The notes beneath the pieces are model-generated. The model did no database searches. It was not told the origin of the DNA and worked only from the letters and a program-made list of their open reading frames with translations. The position numbers and the translations under genes are program-made. A stretch of DNA of 64,000 nucleotides from Romboutsia faecis (GTDB lineage: Bacteria > Bacillota > Clostridia > Peptostreptococcales > Peptostreptococcaceae), in the NCBI RefSeq assembly GCF_014323405.1, contig NZ_JACRWE010000001.1, forward strand, positions 1 through 64,000. Reading direction: 5' to 3'. Below are positions 33,781 through 43,738 of this stretch, one piece after another; position 1 is the first letter of the stretch; each line of letters starts with the position of its first letter.

Positions 33781-36303
33781 TTATTTTGTAAATAATAGCA
33801 TTCCCTGAAGAATTGTAGTTACAACTGAGCTTTGTTTTCTATAAGCCATATATAGCCCATCCCATTCTTCACAATACTTTTCTTTAAATTTTTTCAACCC
33901 TTGGAATGAATGTATTTTTTCACAGTATGTATACATGTATCCACCCACTCTTTCTAAAAATCTTGAATATTTTGATTGACCTACCCTAGATAATGGAGCT
34001 AATCCCATATTAAATTTAGAGTATCCTTGTTCTTTTGACCAATTAAATAAATTCACGAACATAAAGTCCATCACACCATTACACGTACTATGTGAAAATC
34101 TCATCAAGTCAATTGACAAAGTTTCATTGTCATACATAGGCATTAAGTTTGCAAAACCTTTTATTTTATTTTCTTCATCTTTTACAATAGCTATAGGAGA
34201 GCGACTTAAGTAATCTTCTTTGAAAGAACCTATAAAAAAGCTTCTTTCTTTTCTATCTCCTAACCATTCATCTGATACTACTTTTAAACTTTCTATAAAA
34301 TCCTCACTAAAAGGTGGATAAATCACATCAAAAGTATACTTTTGCTTTGTTACCCTAGCTATTGCATTCCTTACACTCTTCATTTTTCTACCTTCTAAAG
34401 TAAATTCATTTAGATCAACTCTTGCCTCTTCGCCTAATTTCATAAATTCATATCCACTTTCATGAAGACAAGGAATTAAACTTTTATTTATTCCACAAAA
34501 AACAGGTGTGTATCCATATTTATCACCTAAATTATTTAATTCTTGTATTGTTTCTTCAATTTTATCTTCATTTCCTATTGGATTTCCTAAGATAAAAATT
34601 TTATCTGAGCATATTTGATATTGCATAAGCACATCTTTATCCTTATTTAAATAAATATATTTATCATCTAGGTATACATAATGTATCATAGGTGAACCTT
34701 CATATTTATTTAATATTATTTTTATATCTTCCTCACATTCTTCTAATTTCATTTTAGGTAAGTCATTAGATTTATTAGTATAGTACATTATAGCTAAGTA
34801 TAATATTGCTATAGTAAATCCTATTAAACTAAATCTTAAAATCCCTTCATTATAATAGCTAATTTGCCAATATGAATTATTATGATTTGTAAGTATATAT
34901 AATATTAAAAATGTTGTTAATATTATAATATCACCTACTAACTTCTCCCACTTCATTATAAAACTATCTCTATAAAATTGACCTTTACTTATATAAAGAA
35001 ATATTCCTAGTATAATTAAATATATAATAGTTGAACAGCCCAAATTTTTTGCTATCGCTACAATACTTGCTAATATTACTAGCGCTAATGTAGATTTATA
35101 TACTTTCTTTGATCTATAACTTATAAGTCTAGAAATAGCAATTAATAAAAATCCTACTACTATAGATTCTTTATTTAAAAGTCGTAATTCTCCTTTGTTC
35201 ATCATCAATAAATGAGTACTATGTCTTAATATACCCACCTTATCAACTACATTAGGTATTGCTGCATGTATCAATAAAAGAGTACCTGTTAAAAATACTA
35301 AAACTGATATTGATCTATAAGCAAATTTTGATGAAACCTTCGAAATCATATTTGTTGTATTATTCTCCATTTTTTCGTACATTTCATGAGCATATAGTAT
35401 AAGTCCTATTATAAGTGGAACTATATAATAAGATACTCTATATAAAAATATAACTAATAAGACTTGTTCCCCCGGTACGTTAAGTGCTTGTAAACCTAAC
35501 ATAAAACTTAAATCAAAAGAACCAATTCCTCCAGGAGACATGCTTACCATAGCGACTACAATCGATATTACAAATGTAGGAAACAATTGAGTTAAAGTAA
35601 TATTTATACCTAAAATAACTAGTATTCCATAAATTAAATTTATTGTTGTTATCCATTCCAGTGCTGATATTAGCATTATTTTAACAGCATCCTTAATATC
35701 TACTTTTTCATCCTCTGTAGAATTTAAATATTTATATATAAAGTATGTACAAAGACCAGGAAGATATAAACTTATAAATATTATTCCTATATTTTTTAGA
35801 TTATTTATTTCTAAATTCCCCCAATTTATTATTACATAAATAAAACAAATCATTGAAAATCCTGTTAAATTTAATGCTATTATCTTAGATATCTCTTTTA
35901 ATAGTAGCTTATTATCTTTTACGTACGCTTTATAAAAATGTGTCTTTAAAGCTAACGCAGTACTTCCTCCAAAACCAGCAATACTTACTATTGAACTCGT
36001 TATCCATGAATATTTATATAATTTTTTGTTATTTAAATTAATTTTTACTCTTTTCTTTAATACAAAATCATAAAAGCTCAATGGTAAGTAAGATATAACG
36101 CCTAATAATACTATACTAAATATATCAATTGCTGATAATTTCTGTGTATATACTTTAAATTTATCTGCATCAAATGATGATATTATGCTTATTAGCTCTT
36201 TAAACACCAAAATAAAGATAATTGACATAACTATAACTTGAGCTATTTTCTTTATTTTTTCTTTGTTTTTGTTTACCTCTGAAGTCTTAACTCCTATATC
36301 CAT
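33781..36303 (-). CDS. mprF: Bifunctional lysylphosphatidylglycerol flippase/synthetase
   Basis: An 840-aa protein. The N-terminal ~520 residues hold about 14 transmembrane helices, with the flippase signature SMSPGGIGSFDLSFMLGL near residue 260. The C-terminal ~310 residues are the cytosolic DUF2156 aminoacyl transfer domain (DEWLGDRKERSFFIGSF, IKGFANLMPMYDNETLSIDLMRF, GVMDFMFVNLFNWSKEQGYSKFNMGLAPLS). MprF transfers lysine (or alanine) from charged tRNA to phosphatidylglycerol and exposes it outside, giving resistance to cationic peptides. AGGAGG precedes the ATG. Confidence 0.93.
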   Translation of the reverse strand: MDIGVKTSEVNKNKEKIKKIAQVIVMSIIFILVFKELISIISSFDADKFKVYTQKLSAIDIFSIVLLGVISYLPLSFYDFVLKKRVKINLNNKKLYKYSWITSSIVSIAGFGGSTALALKTHFYKAYVKDNKLLLKEISKIIALNLTGFSMICFIYVIINWGNLEINNLKNIGIIFISLYLPGLCTYFIYKYLNSTEDEKVDIKDAVKIMLISALEWITTINLIYGILVILGINITLTQLFPTFVISIVVAMVSMSPGGIGSFDLSFMLGLQALNVPGEQVLLVIFLYRVSYYIVPLIIGLILYAHEMYEKMENNTTNMISKVSSKFAYRSISVLVFLTGTLLLIHAAIPNVVDKVGILRHSTHLLMMNKGELRLLNKESIVVGFLLIAISRLISYRSKKVYKSTLALVILASIVAIAKNLGCSTIIYLIILGIFLYISKGQFYRDSFIMKWEKLVGDIIILTTFLILYILTNHNNSYWQISYYNEGILRFSLIGFTIAILYLAIMYYTNKSNDLPKMKLEECEEDIKIILNKYEGSPMIHYVYLDDKYIYLNKDKDVLMQYQICSDKIFILGNPIGNEDKIEETIQELNNLGDKYGYTPVFCGINKSLIPCLHESGYEFMKLGEEARVDLNEFTLEGRKMKSVRNAIARVTKQKYTFDVIYPPFSEDFIESLKVVSDEWLGDRKERSFFIGSFKEDYLSRSPIAIVKDEENKIKGFANLMPMYDNETLSIDLMRFSHSTCNGVMDFMFVNLFNWSKEQGYSKFNMGLAPLSRVGQSKYSRFLERVGGYMYTYCEKIHSFQGLKKFKEKYCEEWDGLYMAYRKQSSVVTTILQGMLLFTK

Positions 36304-36470
36304 AACTTCATCCTCCTTACTAACTTATTTCCCTCTATCTTATAATACCATTTCTTTCTAACATATCACCTTACAACTCTCTTACATTTTCGTAATATTT
36401 TATTAATTAATATTACGAAATTAATTTGATTTTTCTGTTTTATATTTATCTATAATTCCATTTAAATAAA

Positions 36471-36523
36471 AAATAATCTATAAAATGAATTATCTTTTTC
36501 ATACTTCATTCCATAGATTATTT
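36471..36523 (-). terminator. Terminator of deoD copy 1
   Basis: Outer stem AAATAATCTAT/ATAGATTATTT plus inner AATGAA/TTCATT. Its arms resemble those of the deoD copy 2 terminator (38541-38602), consistent with descent from one ancestral element. Confidence 0.75.
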
Positions 36524-36576
36524 ATATTTTAATCATATTTAAATATTGTTCATTATATATTAATTATATCTACTTG

Positions 36577-37284
36577 CTAAGCTAACTCTAAAGCTACTTC
36601 CATCATTCTTGTGAAAGCAGTTTGTCTTTCCATAGCAGTTGTTGCTACACCTTCAAATGGTAAATCTGATATTGTCAGCATACAAAGAGCATTAACACCA
36701 GCTCTTGCAGCATTCATATAAAGAGCGGCCGCTTCCATTTCTACTGCTAATATATTCATCTTACTCCATGTTTTTAAAGATTCCATTCCATTGTCACTAT
36801 AGAAAACATCACTAGATAATATATTTCCTACTTTTGCATCTATTCTTTTTTCTTTAGCTATATCATAAGCTTTTTTTACAAGATCAAAGCTTGCTGATGG
36901 TGCATAAGTCCCTGGTAAGTTGTATTGAGCTCCAAAATTAGAATCAGTACTTGCTGCCATACCTATTACTAAATCTTGTATTTTTAAATCTTTATTTAAA
37001 GCTCCTGCAGATCCTATTCTTATAAGATTTTTTACTCCATAAAAATGTATAAGTTCGTATGAATATATTCCCATAGATGGCCCACCCATACCTGTTCCTT
37101 GAACAGATATTCTCTTACCTTTATAGTATCCTGTGTACCCATACATTCCTCTTACGGTATTGTACTCAACTGCATCTTCTAAGAAGTTTTCTGCTATAAA
37201 TTTTGCTCTTAATGGATCTCCTGGTAATAATATAGTTTCTGCTATATCTCCCATATTTGCATTATTGTGTGCTGTTAATCCCAT
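36577..37284 (-). CDS. deoD: Purine-nucleoside phosphorylase, copy 1
   Basis: A 235-aa DeoD-type hexameric phosphorylase that splits purine (2'-deoxy)ribonucleosides with phosphate. It has the nucleoside/phosphate-binding motifs [47 protein letters not shown] and TISDLP. At DNA level it differs from copy 2 by only about seven substitutions, two of them changing residues (Arg/Gly at 141 and Ala/Val at the end). It is downstream of the bmp gene, whose promoter probably drives both. GGAGG precedes the ATG. Confidence 0.95.
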   Translation of the reverse strand: MGLTAHNNANMGDIAETILLPGDPLRAKFIAENFLEDAVEYNTVRGMYGYTGYYKGKRISVQGTGMGGPSMGIYSYELIHFYGVKNLIRIGSAGALNKDLKIQDLVIGMAASTDSNFGAQYNLPGTYAPSASFDLVKKAYDIAKEKRIDAKVGNILSSDVFYSDNGMESLKTWSKMNILAVEMEAAALYMNAARAGVNALCMLTISDLPFEGVATTAMERQTAFTRMMEVALELA

Positions 37285-37336
37285 TTATATTACCTCCAAT
37301 TAGTCATATTATTACTTGATGTTGTGATTTTATTTG

Positions 37337-38359
37337 TTATTTTAATTTATTATATTGCTCTTCATTTACTGGAACAATGATTTCTCCAGATTTTATTTTT
37401 TCAGCTTGTTCTTCTACAAATGCTAATACTTCTTCACTTATAAAGTTTTTAGTAGTTGGCGCTATACCTACACCATCTTCTTTTAATCCGAATACACTTA
37501 CTTCTCCACCTTTAAAGTTTCCTTCTTTTAAATCCTTTACAGTATTATATACTACATTATCAACTCTTTTTATTGCTGATGTTATAACATTTTCTGGCGC
37601 TACAAAGTTCTGGTCCATATCAACACCTATAGCTTTTTTGTTATTTTCCCTTGCTGCTTCTATTGCTCCTGAACCTGTGCTTCCTGCAGCTGTAAATATT
37701 ATATCTGCATCATTTTTGTGCATTTGCTTAGCTATTGCTTTACCTTTTGCTGCATCAGCATATGTATCTGCATATTGTCTTAATACTTTCACACCGTTTC
37801 CTACAGATTCTACTCCTGATAAGAATCCATATTCAAAACTTTCTATTATTGGAACCTTAGTTCCTCCTATGAACCCAACTTTTCCTGTTTCACTTGTCTT
37901 AGCAGCTATTAACCCAACTAGATAAGATGCTTCCTGCGCATTGAACATTATTGAGTTTACATTTGATGGTTGTTCTTCAAATGCATGGTCTATTATTGCA
38001 AACTTTTGCTCTGGATAACTTTCTGCTGCATTTTTTATAGCCGCATCCATTTGAAAACCTATACCTATAACCAAATCTGAATCCTCATCTATTGCAGTTT
38101 CTACATTCGCCTCATAATCTGATACTTGTTTAGATTCTATAACATTAACTTCTACTCCTAATTCCTTCTCTGCTCTTTGTAAACCTTCCCATGCTGATTG
38201 ATTAAAACTCTGATCATTTATTCCTCCTAAATCAGCTATCATCGTAACTTTCAATGTATCTGATTTATTAGAATCTCCTTCACTTGAACTACACCCTACT
38301 AAAACTGAAGATGTTATTGATAATATTATCCCTAATGATAGTAATTTTTTTATTGTCAT
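37337..38359 (-). CDS. BMP-family nucleoside-binding lipoprotein
   Basis: A 340-aa protein with a lipoprotein signal peptide (lipobox LVGC at residue ~22) and a BMP/PnrA domain (IADLGGINDQSFNQSAWEGL, IIFTAAGSTGSGAIEAA, IGVDMDQNF). This family feeds purine nucleosides to ABC importers; the ABC parts are not in this window. Its close link to deoD supports a nucleoside role. The ATG at 38359 has GGAGGG 4 nt upstream; the longer frame to 38398 lacks one. Confidence 0.9.
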   Translation of the reverse strand: MTIKKLLSLGIILSITSSVLVGCSSSEGDSNKSDTLKVTMIADLGGINDQSFNQSAWEGLQRAEKELGVEVNVIESKQVSDYEANVETAIDEDSDLVIGIGFQMDAAIKNAAESYPEQKFAIIDHAFEEQPSNVNSIMFNAQEASYLVGLIAAKTSETGKVGFIGGTKVPIIESFEYGFLSGVESVGNGVKVLRQYADTYADAAKGKAIAKQMHKNDADIIFTAAGSTGSGAIEAARENNKKAIGVDMDQNFVAPENVITSAIKRVDNVVYNTVKDLKEGNFKGGEVSVFGLKEDGVGIAPTTKNFISEEVLAFVEEQAEKIKSGEIIVPVNEEQYNKLK

Positions 38360-38389
38360 ATTTCCCTCCAATATTATACACTTTTCTTC

Positions 38390-38418
38390 ATTGTACAACC
38401 TTTTTTTATTAAATGCAA
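38390..38418 (-). promoter_or_regulatory. Promoter of the bmp-deoD1 unit
   Basis: TTGCAT (38413-38418), 17 nt, then TACAAT (38390-38395), about 31 nt upstream of the bmp ATG. Confidence 0.6.
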
Positions 38419-38540
38419 CATTTTATTTTTATTTATAGTATACTTTTTATAATTTAGTGTATCACTTTAAGTAAATAACCCTATTTATAATATACTTTTA
38501 TAAATATTACTAATATATTTTTCTACTCATATTAGATTTA

Positions 38541-38602
38541 GAATATAAAAATAACCTATAAGATAAATTATTTCATTTATCTTATAGGTTATTTTTATAT
38601 TC
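38541..38602 (-). terminator. Terminator of deoD copy 2, perfect 28-bp stem
   Basis: The arms at 38541-38568 and 38575-38602 are perfectly complementary over 28 nt, with a 6-nt loop (TATTTC). This is an unusually long intrinsic terminator that isolates deoD2 from the bmp-deoD1 unit. Confidence 0.85.
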
Positions 38603-38609
38603 TAAGTTA

Positions 38610-39317
38610 TTAAACTAATTCTAAAGCTACTTCCATCATTCTTGTGAAAGCAGTTTGTCTTTCCATAGCAGTTGTTGCTACACCTTCAAATGGTAAATCT
38701 GATATTGTAAGCATACAAAGAGCATTAACACCAGCTCTTGCAGCATTCATATAAAGAGCGGCCGCTTCCATTTCTACTGCTAATATATTCATCTTACTCC
38801 ATGTTTTTAAAGATTCCATTCCATTGTCACTATAGAAAACATCACTAGATAATATATTTCCTACTTTTGCATCTATTCCTTTTTCTTTAGCTATATCATA
38901 AGCTTTTTTTACAAGATCAAAGCTTGCTGATGGTGCATAAGTCCCTGGTAAGTTGTATTGAGCTCCAAAATTAGAATCAGTACTTGCTGCCATACCTATT
39001 ACTAAATCTTGTATTTTTAAATCTTTATTTAAAGCTCCTGCAGATCCTATTCTTATAAGATTTTTTACTCCATAAAAATGTATAAGTTCGTATGAATATA
39101 TTCCCATAGATGGCCCACCCATCCCTGTTCCTTGAACAGATATTCTCTTACCTTTATAGTATCCTGTATACCCATACATTCCTCTTACGGTATTGTACTC
39201 AACTGCATCTTCTAAGAAGTTTTCTGCTATAAATTTTGCTCTTAATGGATCTCCTGGTAATAATATAGTTTCCGCTATATCTCCCATATTTGCATTATTG
39301 TGTGCTGTTAATCCCAT
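38610..39317 (-). CDS. deoD: Purine-nucleoside phosphorylase, copy 2
   Basis: A 235-aa DeoD, starting at the ATG at 39317 ([10 protein letters not shown]) with GGAGG at 9 nt; an in-frame ATG at 39332 sits inside the leader and is less likely. It is about 99 percent identical at DNA level to copy 1. All catalytic motifs are intact. Upstream on the same strand lies the decayed bmp remnant, in the same position that the intact bmp holds relative to copy 1. It should be active, though its promoter is unclear because the original would have been lost with the bmp 5' end. Confidence 0.92.
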   Translation of the reverse strand: MGLTAHNNANMGDIAETILLPGDPLRAKFIAENFLEDAVEYNTVRGMYGYTGYYKGKRISVQGTGMGGPSMGIYSYELIHFYGVKNLIRIGSAGALNKDLKIQDLVIGMAASTDSNFGAQYNLPGTYAPSASFDLVKKAYDIAKEKGIDAKVGNILSSDVFYSDNGMESLKTWSKMNILAVEMEAAALYMNAARAGVNALCMLTISDLPFEGVATTAMERQTAFTRMMEVALELV

Positions 39318-39396
39318 GTCTATTACCTCCAAGTAGTCATATTCATATTATTATTTATTATATACCATTTATTGTAATTTTTATATAATTAAATGA

Positions 39397-39632
39397 TTAT
39401 TTTAGTTTATTATATCCCACTTCTACAAATCTTAATATATCCTTATTTACAAGTTTTTTAGTTGTTACTGCTATACCTACATCATCTTCTTTTAATCCGT
39501 ATACACTTACTTCTCCACCTTTAAAGTTTCCTTCTTTTAAATCTTTTACATTGTTATATACTATATTATCGACTCTTTTTATTGCTGATGTTATAACATT
39601 TTCTAATTCAACAAAGTTCTAATCCATATCAA
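39397..39632 (-). pseudogene. Remnant of a second bmp gene
   Basis: A 236-bp fragment that translates in one frame to a close match of the C-terminal ~95 residues of the intact BMP lipoprotein, with NVITSAIKRVDN, DLKEGNFKGGEVSVYGLKED and YNKLK shared. It has a stop codon (TAG for CAG of the DQNF motif), lacks about 19 residues near the end, and lacks the whole N-terminal two thirds including the signal peptide. Divergence from the intact gene is clearly larger than that between the two deoD copies. Confidence 0.85.
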
Positions 39633-39688
39633 TAGTTATATATTTGTCTATATTTTTATTTATAAAAAATTAACACACCCTCGAAAAA

Positions 39689-39705
39689 TTCGTACATATT
39701 CGTAC
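39689..39705. promoter_or_regulatory. Direct repeat TTCGTAC with 10-bp period
   Basis: TTCGTAC occurs twice, separated by ATA, giving a 10-bp period (one helix turn), 36 bp upstream of the amidohydrolase -35 box. The 11-mer TCGTACATATT is also present in the leader of the DUF1002 gene at 60093. CCTCGAA upstream and TTCGAGG at the ribosome binding site form a further inverted pair. A regulator site is inferred. Confidence 0.4.
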
Positions 39706-39741
39706 TTTAAAAGTATTTTTTATATTTTAATTCATTTTTTA

Positions 39742-39770
39742 TTGATTCACCAACTGTTTTTCTGTATAAT
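39742..39770 (+). promoter_or_regulatory. Promoter of the amidohydrolase gene
   Basis: TTGATT (39742-39747), 17 nt, then TATAAT (39765-39770), followed 30 nt later by the ATG with GAGGTGG as ribosome binding site. Confidence 0.8.
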
Positions 39771-39800
39771 ACATATAAAATACGTTCGAGGTGGTAATTT

Positions 39801-41162
39801 ATGACACAATTATTTATAAAAAATTCTTACTTAATAACTATGAACAACAATAGAGATGTATATAAAAGCGGTAATATTTTAATAGAAGATAATATTATAA
39901 AAGCCGTAGGTCACTTTGATGAAAGTATAGTAAATGAGGATGCTGAAATTTATGATGCCAAAGGCAAAATACTTATGCCTGGTCTTGTTAATACTCATGT
40001 TCATTTATCTCAACAGTTAGGGCGTGGGATTTCTGATGATGTAGATTTATTAACATGGCTTAGAGATAGAATCTGGCCTTATGAAAGTAGTTTTAATTAC
40101 GAAGACTCATTAATTTCTTCAACTGCTTGTTGTATAGAATTAATACGTTCTGGGGTAACTACTTTCCTAGAGTCAGGTGGACAATATGTCGATGCAATGG
40201 TTGAAGCAGTTGATAAAACTGGACTTAGAGCTTGTCTTGCAAAATCAGTTATGGACCAAGGTGAAGGACTTCCAGAAGCTTGGCAAAAAACAACGGAGGA
40301 GGAATTAGCTACACAAATAGATTTATTTAATAAATTTAATAATTCTTCAAATGAAAGAATTAAAATATGGTTTGCCTTAAGAACTATATTTAATAATTCT
40401 GATGAGTTAATAGTAAAAACAAAAGATTTAGCTGATAAATATAATACTGGTATACATATGCATATTGCTGAAATTGCAGATGAAGTAGACTTTGCAAAAC
40501 TTCGTAATGGCTTACCTACTGTTGAACATTTAAATAACTTAGGTGTTTTAGGCCCTAATTTATTAGCAGTTCATACTGTTTGGCTTACTAATAGAGAACT
40601 TGACTTATTTAGATTAAACAATGTTAAAGTTTCTCATAATCCAGCTGCTGCTATGAAAGTTGTTTTAGGATTTGCCTCTATTCCAGAAATGCTTGATAAA
40701 GGTATCCCTGTATCAATAGGTACTGATGGTGCTCCTTCTAACAATAGAATGGATATGATGAGAGATATGTATTTAACATCTTTAATTCATAAAGGAAGGA
40801 CATTAAACCCTACAGTTGTTAATGCTGAAAAGATTTTAGAAATGGCAACTATAAATGGAGCTAAATGTGCTTTACTTGATGATGTAATAGGTAGCTTAGA
40901 AGTTGGAAAGAAAGCTGATATGATTATTCTAAATCCAAACACTATACACTCATTGCCAATGCATAACCCAATAGGAAATATAGTTTATTCTATGAGTAGT
41001 GAAAATGTTGAATCTACTATTTGTGATGGTAAATGGCTAATGAAAGAAAAAGAAATTTTAGTTTTAGATGAAAATGAACTATTAATAAAAGTAAAAGAAC
41101 AAGCTGAAAAAATAAGAGAAAAATCAAATATTAAATTAACTTCTAATTTTAATATAATATAG
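39801..41162 (+). CDS. Amidohydrolase/deaminase, SAH/MTA-deaminase and chlorohydrolase family
   Basis: A 453-aa metal-dependent enzyme. It has GLVNTHVHLSQQLGRG (metal HxH), HMHIAE, AVHTVW (His) and SIGTDGAPSNN (Asp), the ligand set of the TrzN/SsnA/MtaD branch, whose members deaminate adenosine derivatives, guanine, 8-oxoguanine or related amino-purines. It sits divergent from the bmp-deoD locus, which makes a purine or purine nucleoside deaminase role likely, but the exact substrate is open. A strong promoter and GAGGTGG site precede it. Confidence 0.88.
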   Translation: MTQLFIKNSYLITMNNNRDVYKSGNILIEDNIIKAVGHFDESIVNEDAEIYDAKGKILMPGLVNTHVHLSQQLGRGISDDVDLLTWLRDRIWPYESSFNYEDSLISSTACCIELIRSGVTTFLESGGQYVDAMVEAVDKTGLRACLAKSVMDQGEGLPEAWQKTTEEELATQIDLFNKFNNSSNERIKIWFALRTIFNNSDELIVKTKDLADKYNTGIHMHIAEIADEVDFAKLRNGLPTVEHLNNLGVLGPNLLAVHTVWLTNRELDLFRLNNVKVSHNPAAAMKVVLGFASIPEMLDKGIPVSIGTDGAPSNNRMDMMRDMYLTSLIHKGRTLNPTVVNAEKILEMATINGAKCALLDDVIGSLEVGKKADMIILNPNTIHSLPMHNPIGNIVYSMSSENVESTICDGKWLMKEKEILVLDENELLIKVKEQAEKIREKSNIKLTSNFNII

Positions 41163-41222
41163 TCTTATTTATCTTAAAATATTTTAAATAGAATTATAGT
41201 CGAAATAAATATAACTTAAGAT

Positions 41223-41268
41223 AAAACAAGGATCTAATTTACATAAACTGTAATTAGACCCTTGTTTT
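41223..41268. terminator. Bidirectional terminator between the deaminase and siroheme-protein genes
   Basis: AAAACAAGG/CCTTGTTTT plus TCTAATT/AATTAGA stems, with two small mismatches and an 8-nt loop; it overlaps the stop codon of the minus-strand gene. Confidence 0.8.
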
Positions 41269-41916
41269 ATATATATATTTAGTCAATTTCTCTATAGTAA
41301 TCCTATCTATAAAGTTAGTAAATTTCTCATATTCTATAGATTTTTCCTTGTATAAGTCAAGTAAGTTTTTAATAATAGACATAACTTCATATTCATTTAA
41401 ATTTTCAGCTAATATATCATATTTCCTAGGATTTAATCCACCTTTTCCACCTACTACAATAAATAATTTCCCACTAGAATCTGATAATATGCCTATATCT
41501 TTAATATATGCATTTATACATGCATTTTTACAACCTGCTACAGCAATTTTAACTTTACCCGGTAGTTCCATACCATGAAATTTTTTAGTGATTTTCATCC
41601 CTAAACCTATTATTGGATATTTTGATCTCCTACAAAAATTTGCTGAACACATTTCTATATTGATTACTGAGCATATGTTCTTTATTGCTGGTTCCATATC
41701 TAATTCTTCCCAAATTTTATCTATATCTTCTTCCTTTAAATTTCCTATAGCTATTTTTTGAGCTGAAGTTATCCTTAAAGATCCATTATACTTTTTTGCT
41801 ACTTTACCTATTTTTATAAGTTTTTCAGGTGTTATATAACCACCTGGTATTTGTGGTGTAATTACATACTTATCTTTTCCATCTATATTCTTTTGTAATT
41901 TAGCATACTTAGGCAT
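41254..41916 (-). CDS. Nitrite/sulfite reductase-like Fe-S (siroheme-type) domain protein
   Basis: A 220-aa protein. The N-terminal ferredoxin-like half (YVITPQIPGGYITPEKLIKIGKVA..., RITSAQKIAIGNL) is the nitrite/sulfite reductase ferredoxin-like fold. Next comes the Fe4S4/siroheme half with CSANFC and GCKNACINAYIKDIG. The first cysteine pair is spaced CxxxxC rather than the usual CxxxxxC, and the protein is about half the length of a full sulfite reductase, so it may be a small stand-alone relative or an Fe-S protein without siroheme. Function unknown. Confidence 0.8.
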   Translation of the reverse strand: MPKYAKLQKNIDGKDKYVITPQIPGGYITPEKLIKIGKVAKKYNGSLRITSAQKIAIGNLKEEDIDKIWEELDMEPAIKNICSVINIEMCSANFCRRSKYPIIGLGMKITKKFHGMELPGKVKIAVAGCKNACINAYIKDIGILSDSSGKLFIVVGGKGGLNPRKYDILAENLNEYEVMSIIKNLLDLYKEKSIEYEKFTNFIDRITIEKLTKYIYKTRV

Positions 41917-41965
41917 ATTTATCTCCTTAACTTTCTTATTCTCTACTTAATTATGATATATTTAA

Positions 41966-42751
41966 CTACCACGTGATAACTTTATCAAGGTTATATTTAA
42001 GCTTGTTCTTTTTTATTTGATTCCTTATAATTATAATCCATAAAATAGCTCCTATTATAATATTTACAGGGTTACATAATAAAGCTACTTTAGATATTTC
42101 TACATTTATTGATGAAGATACCATAAGAATAAAATTCCATATTACATGAAAAATTACAATTGGACATATATTATTTAACTTTATAGCTAAAGCAACAAAT
42201 GAAAACCCTAATAAACTTGAATATATAACATTTGCAATAGCTTCAATCAATGATTTCCCCATAAATATAGTTGTAATATGTACAATTGAAAATCCTATAC
42301 TACTAATAATCATCGCTCCTATTATAGACTTATCTGATTTAAAAGAATTTAATATCATTCCTCTAAATATTACTTCTTCAGAAAAACCTGCTAATGAAGT
42401 TCCTACCAAAGTTAGTATAATAGTCAACCATGTTTCATAGCTAAATGAACCTATATTTTCACTAATACTTTGCACAAGACTAAATCCCATAGCTATTAAT
42501 ATAAGTGCATAAGGTAAAAACCAAACTAAACTTTTAGAATTAAGTTTGCCAAAACCAATATTTTTCCATCCGTAATATTTTTTTATTGTATAAAATATAT
42601 AAGCTGATGATACCACTTGAATTACTGAAAGGCTAATTAATCTACCTATATTATTTTCCATACTAAAGAAGTTATTATTTATACTTACTCCAATTATCAT
42701 AATAAGTAAATATATAATTATAGCTGCTATTGCCCTTTTCTTATTATTCAA
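41966..42751 (-). CDS. CPBP-family intramembrane metalloprotease
   Basis: A 261-aa protein with about eight transmembrane helices. Motif 1 is SEEVIFRGMI (the glutamate pair) and motif 2 is IGFSIVHI. A third, His-containing segment is IVIFHVIWNFILM. Bacterial relatives process peptides or confer self-immunity to bacteriocins. No bacteriocin gene is visible nearby. The TTG at 42751 has GGAGG 7 nt upstream, preferred over the GTG at 42781. Confidence 0.85.
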   Translation of the reverse strand: MNNKKRAIAAIIIYLLIMIIGVSINNNFFSMENNIGRLISLSVIQVVSSAYIFYTIKKYYGWKNIGFGKLNSKSLVWFLPYALILIAMGFSLVQSISENIGSFSYETWLTIILTLVGTSLAGFSEEVIFRGMILNSFKSDKSIIGAMIISSIGFSIVHITTIFMGKSLIEAIANVIYSSLLGFSFVALAIKLNNICPIVIFHVIWNFILMVSSSINVEISKVALLCNPVNIIIGAILWIIIIRNQIKKNKLKYNLDKVITW

Positions 42752-42793
42752 TACAATTCCTCCAATTCTAGTATAATTCACTATATTTTACCA

Positions 42794-42820
42794 TAAAAAA
42801 AGAGCAGTTAAAATGCTCTA
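42794..42820 (-). terminator. Terminator of the patatin gene
   Basis: AGAGCA-N7-TGCTCT stem followed by a run of seven T on the minus strand, about 65 nt past the patatin-like gene's stop. Confidence 0.75.
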
Positions 42821-42886
42821 TTCTAAATAAAAATACTATATAATTCAATAATGTGTTTTTAATTGCCGTGGAAATATTTTCTTCAC

Positions 42887-43738
42887 CTAATTTTTATTCA
42901 TAAATTCTAAAATTTTATCATATGCTTCTTTTGCATCATTGTAGCCATATTCATATAAGTTATTAAGCTTTATCACATTTTTTTCTATTTGACTGATTTG
43001 AACTGGATTTTTAGGTCTAATTACAAAAGCATCTCCAGATTGGACTAGTTTATTCACTAGATCTAAACTTTTATTATAATTAATATATCTATTTTCTATA
43101 GCTTGTATAAGTTTAGGATATCTTCTATACTTCCTTTTTACCGCATGAATAAACTTAATATTGCTTTTTCTATAGGTTTTATCTCTTGTTAGTATTACTA
43201 TATTTTTCTTATATCCATTATTTATAGCATATTCTATAGGTATAGAGTCAGCTACACCTCCATCTAAAAGTTTATATCCATCAACTTCTACTATGTTTGC
43301 AAACATAGGTATAGATGAAGATGCCTGTAAATAAATAATCTCTTTTTCTAAATCTTTTAGCTCAAAATATTCAGCCTTACCAGTTTCACAATTAGTTGCT
43401 ACTGCAATAAATTTTGCCTTTGATTTTTTAAAGGTATCATGATCATAAATGTTTAATTCATTAGGTATTTTATTGAATAAAAAATCCATTCCAAATATAG
43501 ACCCTGTTTTTATAAAATTTCTAAAACTTAAATAGTTCTTATCATTCAAATAATCTATATTTACATGGTATGCTCTTTTATATTGCTTAGATAAATACGA
43601 AGCGCCATTACAACTACCTGCAGAAACACCTACTACTAAGTCTACCTCTATATCCTTTTCTATAAAAAAATCTAGTACGCCAGCAGTATAAATACCTCTC
43701 ATACCGCCACCCTCTAATATTAGCCCTATTTTTTCCAT
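42887..43738 (-). CDS. Patatin-like phospholipase
   Basis: A 283-aa protein with an oxyanion loop GGGMRG at residues 10-15, the nucleophile motif GVSAG (G-x-S-x-G) near residue 40, and the catalytic Asp in DGGVADSIP. These are the Ser/Asp dyad residues of the patatin family, which hydrolyse lipid acyl groups. There is no signal peptide, so it is cytosolic or peripheral. AAAGGTG precedes the ATG. Confidence 0.9.
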   Translation of the reverse strand: MEKIGLILEGGGMRGIYTAGVLDFFIEKDIEVDLVVGVSAGSCNGASYLSKQYKRAYHVNIDYLNDKNYLSFRNFIKTGSIFGMDFLFNKIPNELNIYDHDTFKKSKAKFIAVATNCETGKAEYFELKDLEKEIIYLQASSSIPMFANIVEVDGYKLLDGGVADSIPIEYAINNGYKKNIVILTRDKTYRKSNIKFIHAVKRKYRRYPKLIQAIENRYINYNKSLDLVNKLVQSGDAFVIRPKNPVQISQIEKNVIKLNNLYEYGYNDAKEAYDKILEFMNKN

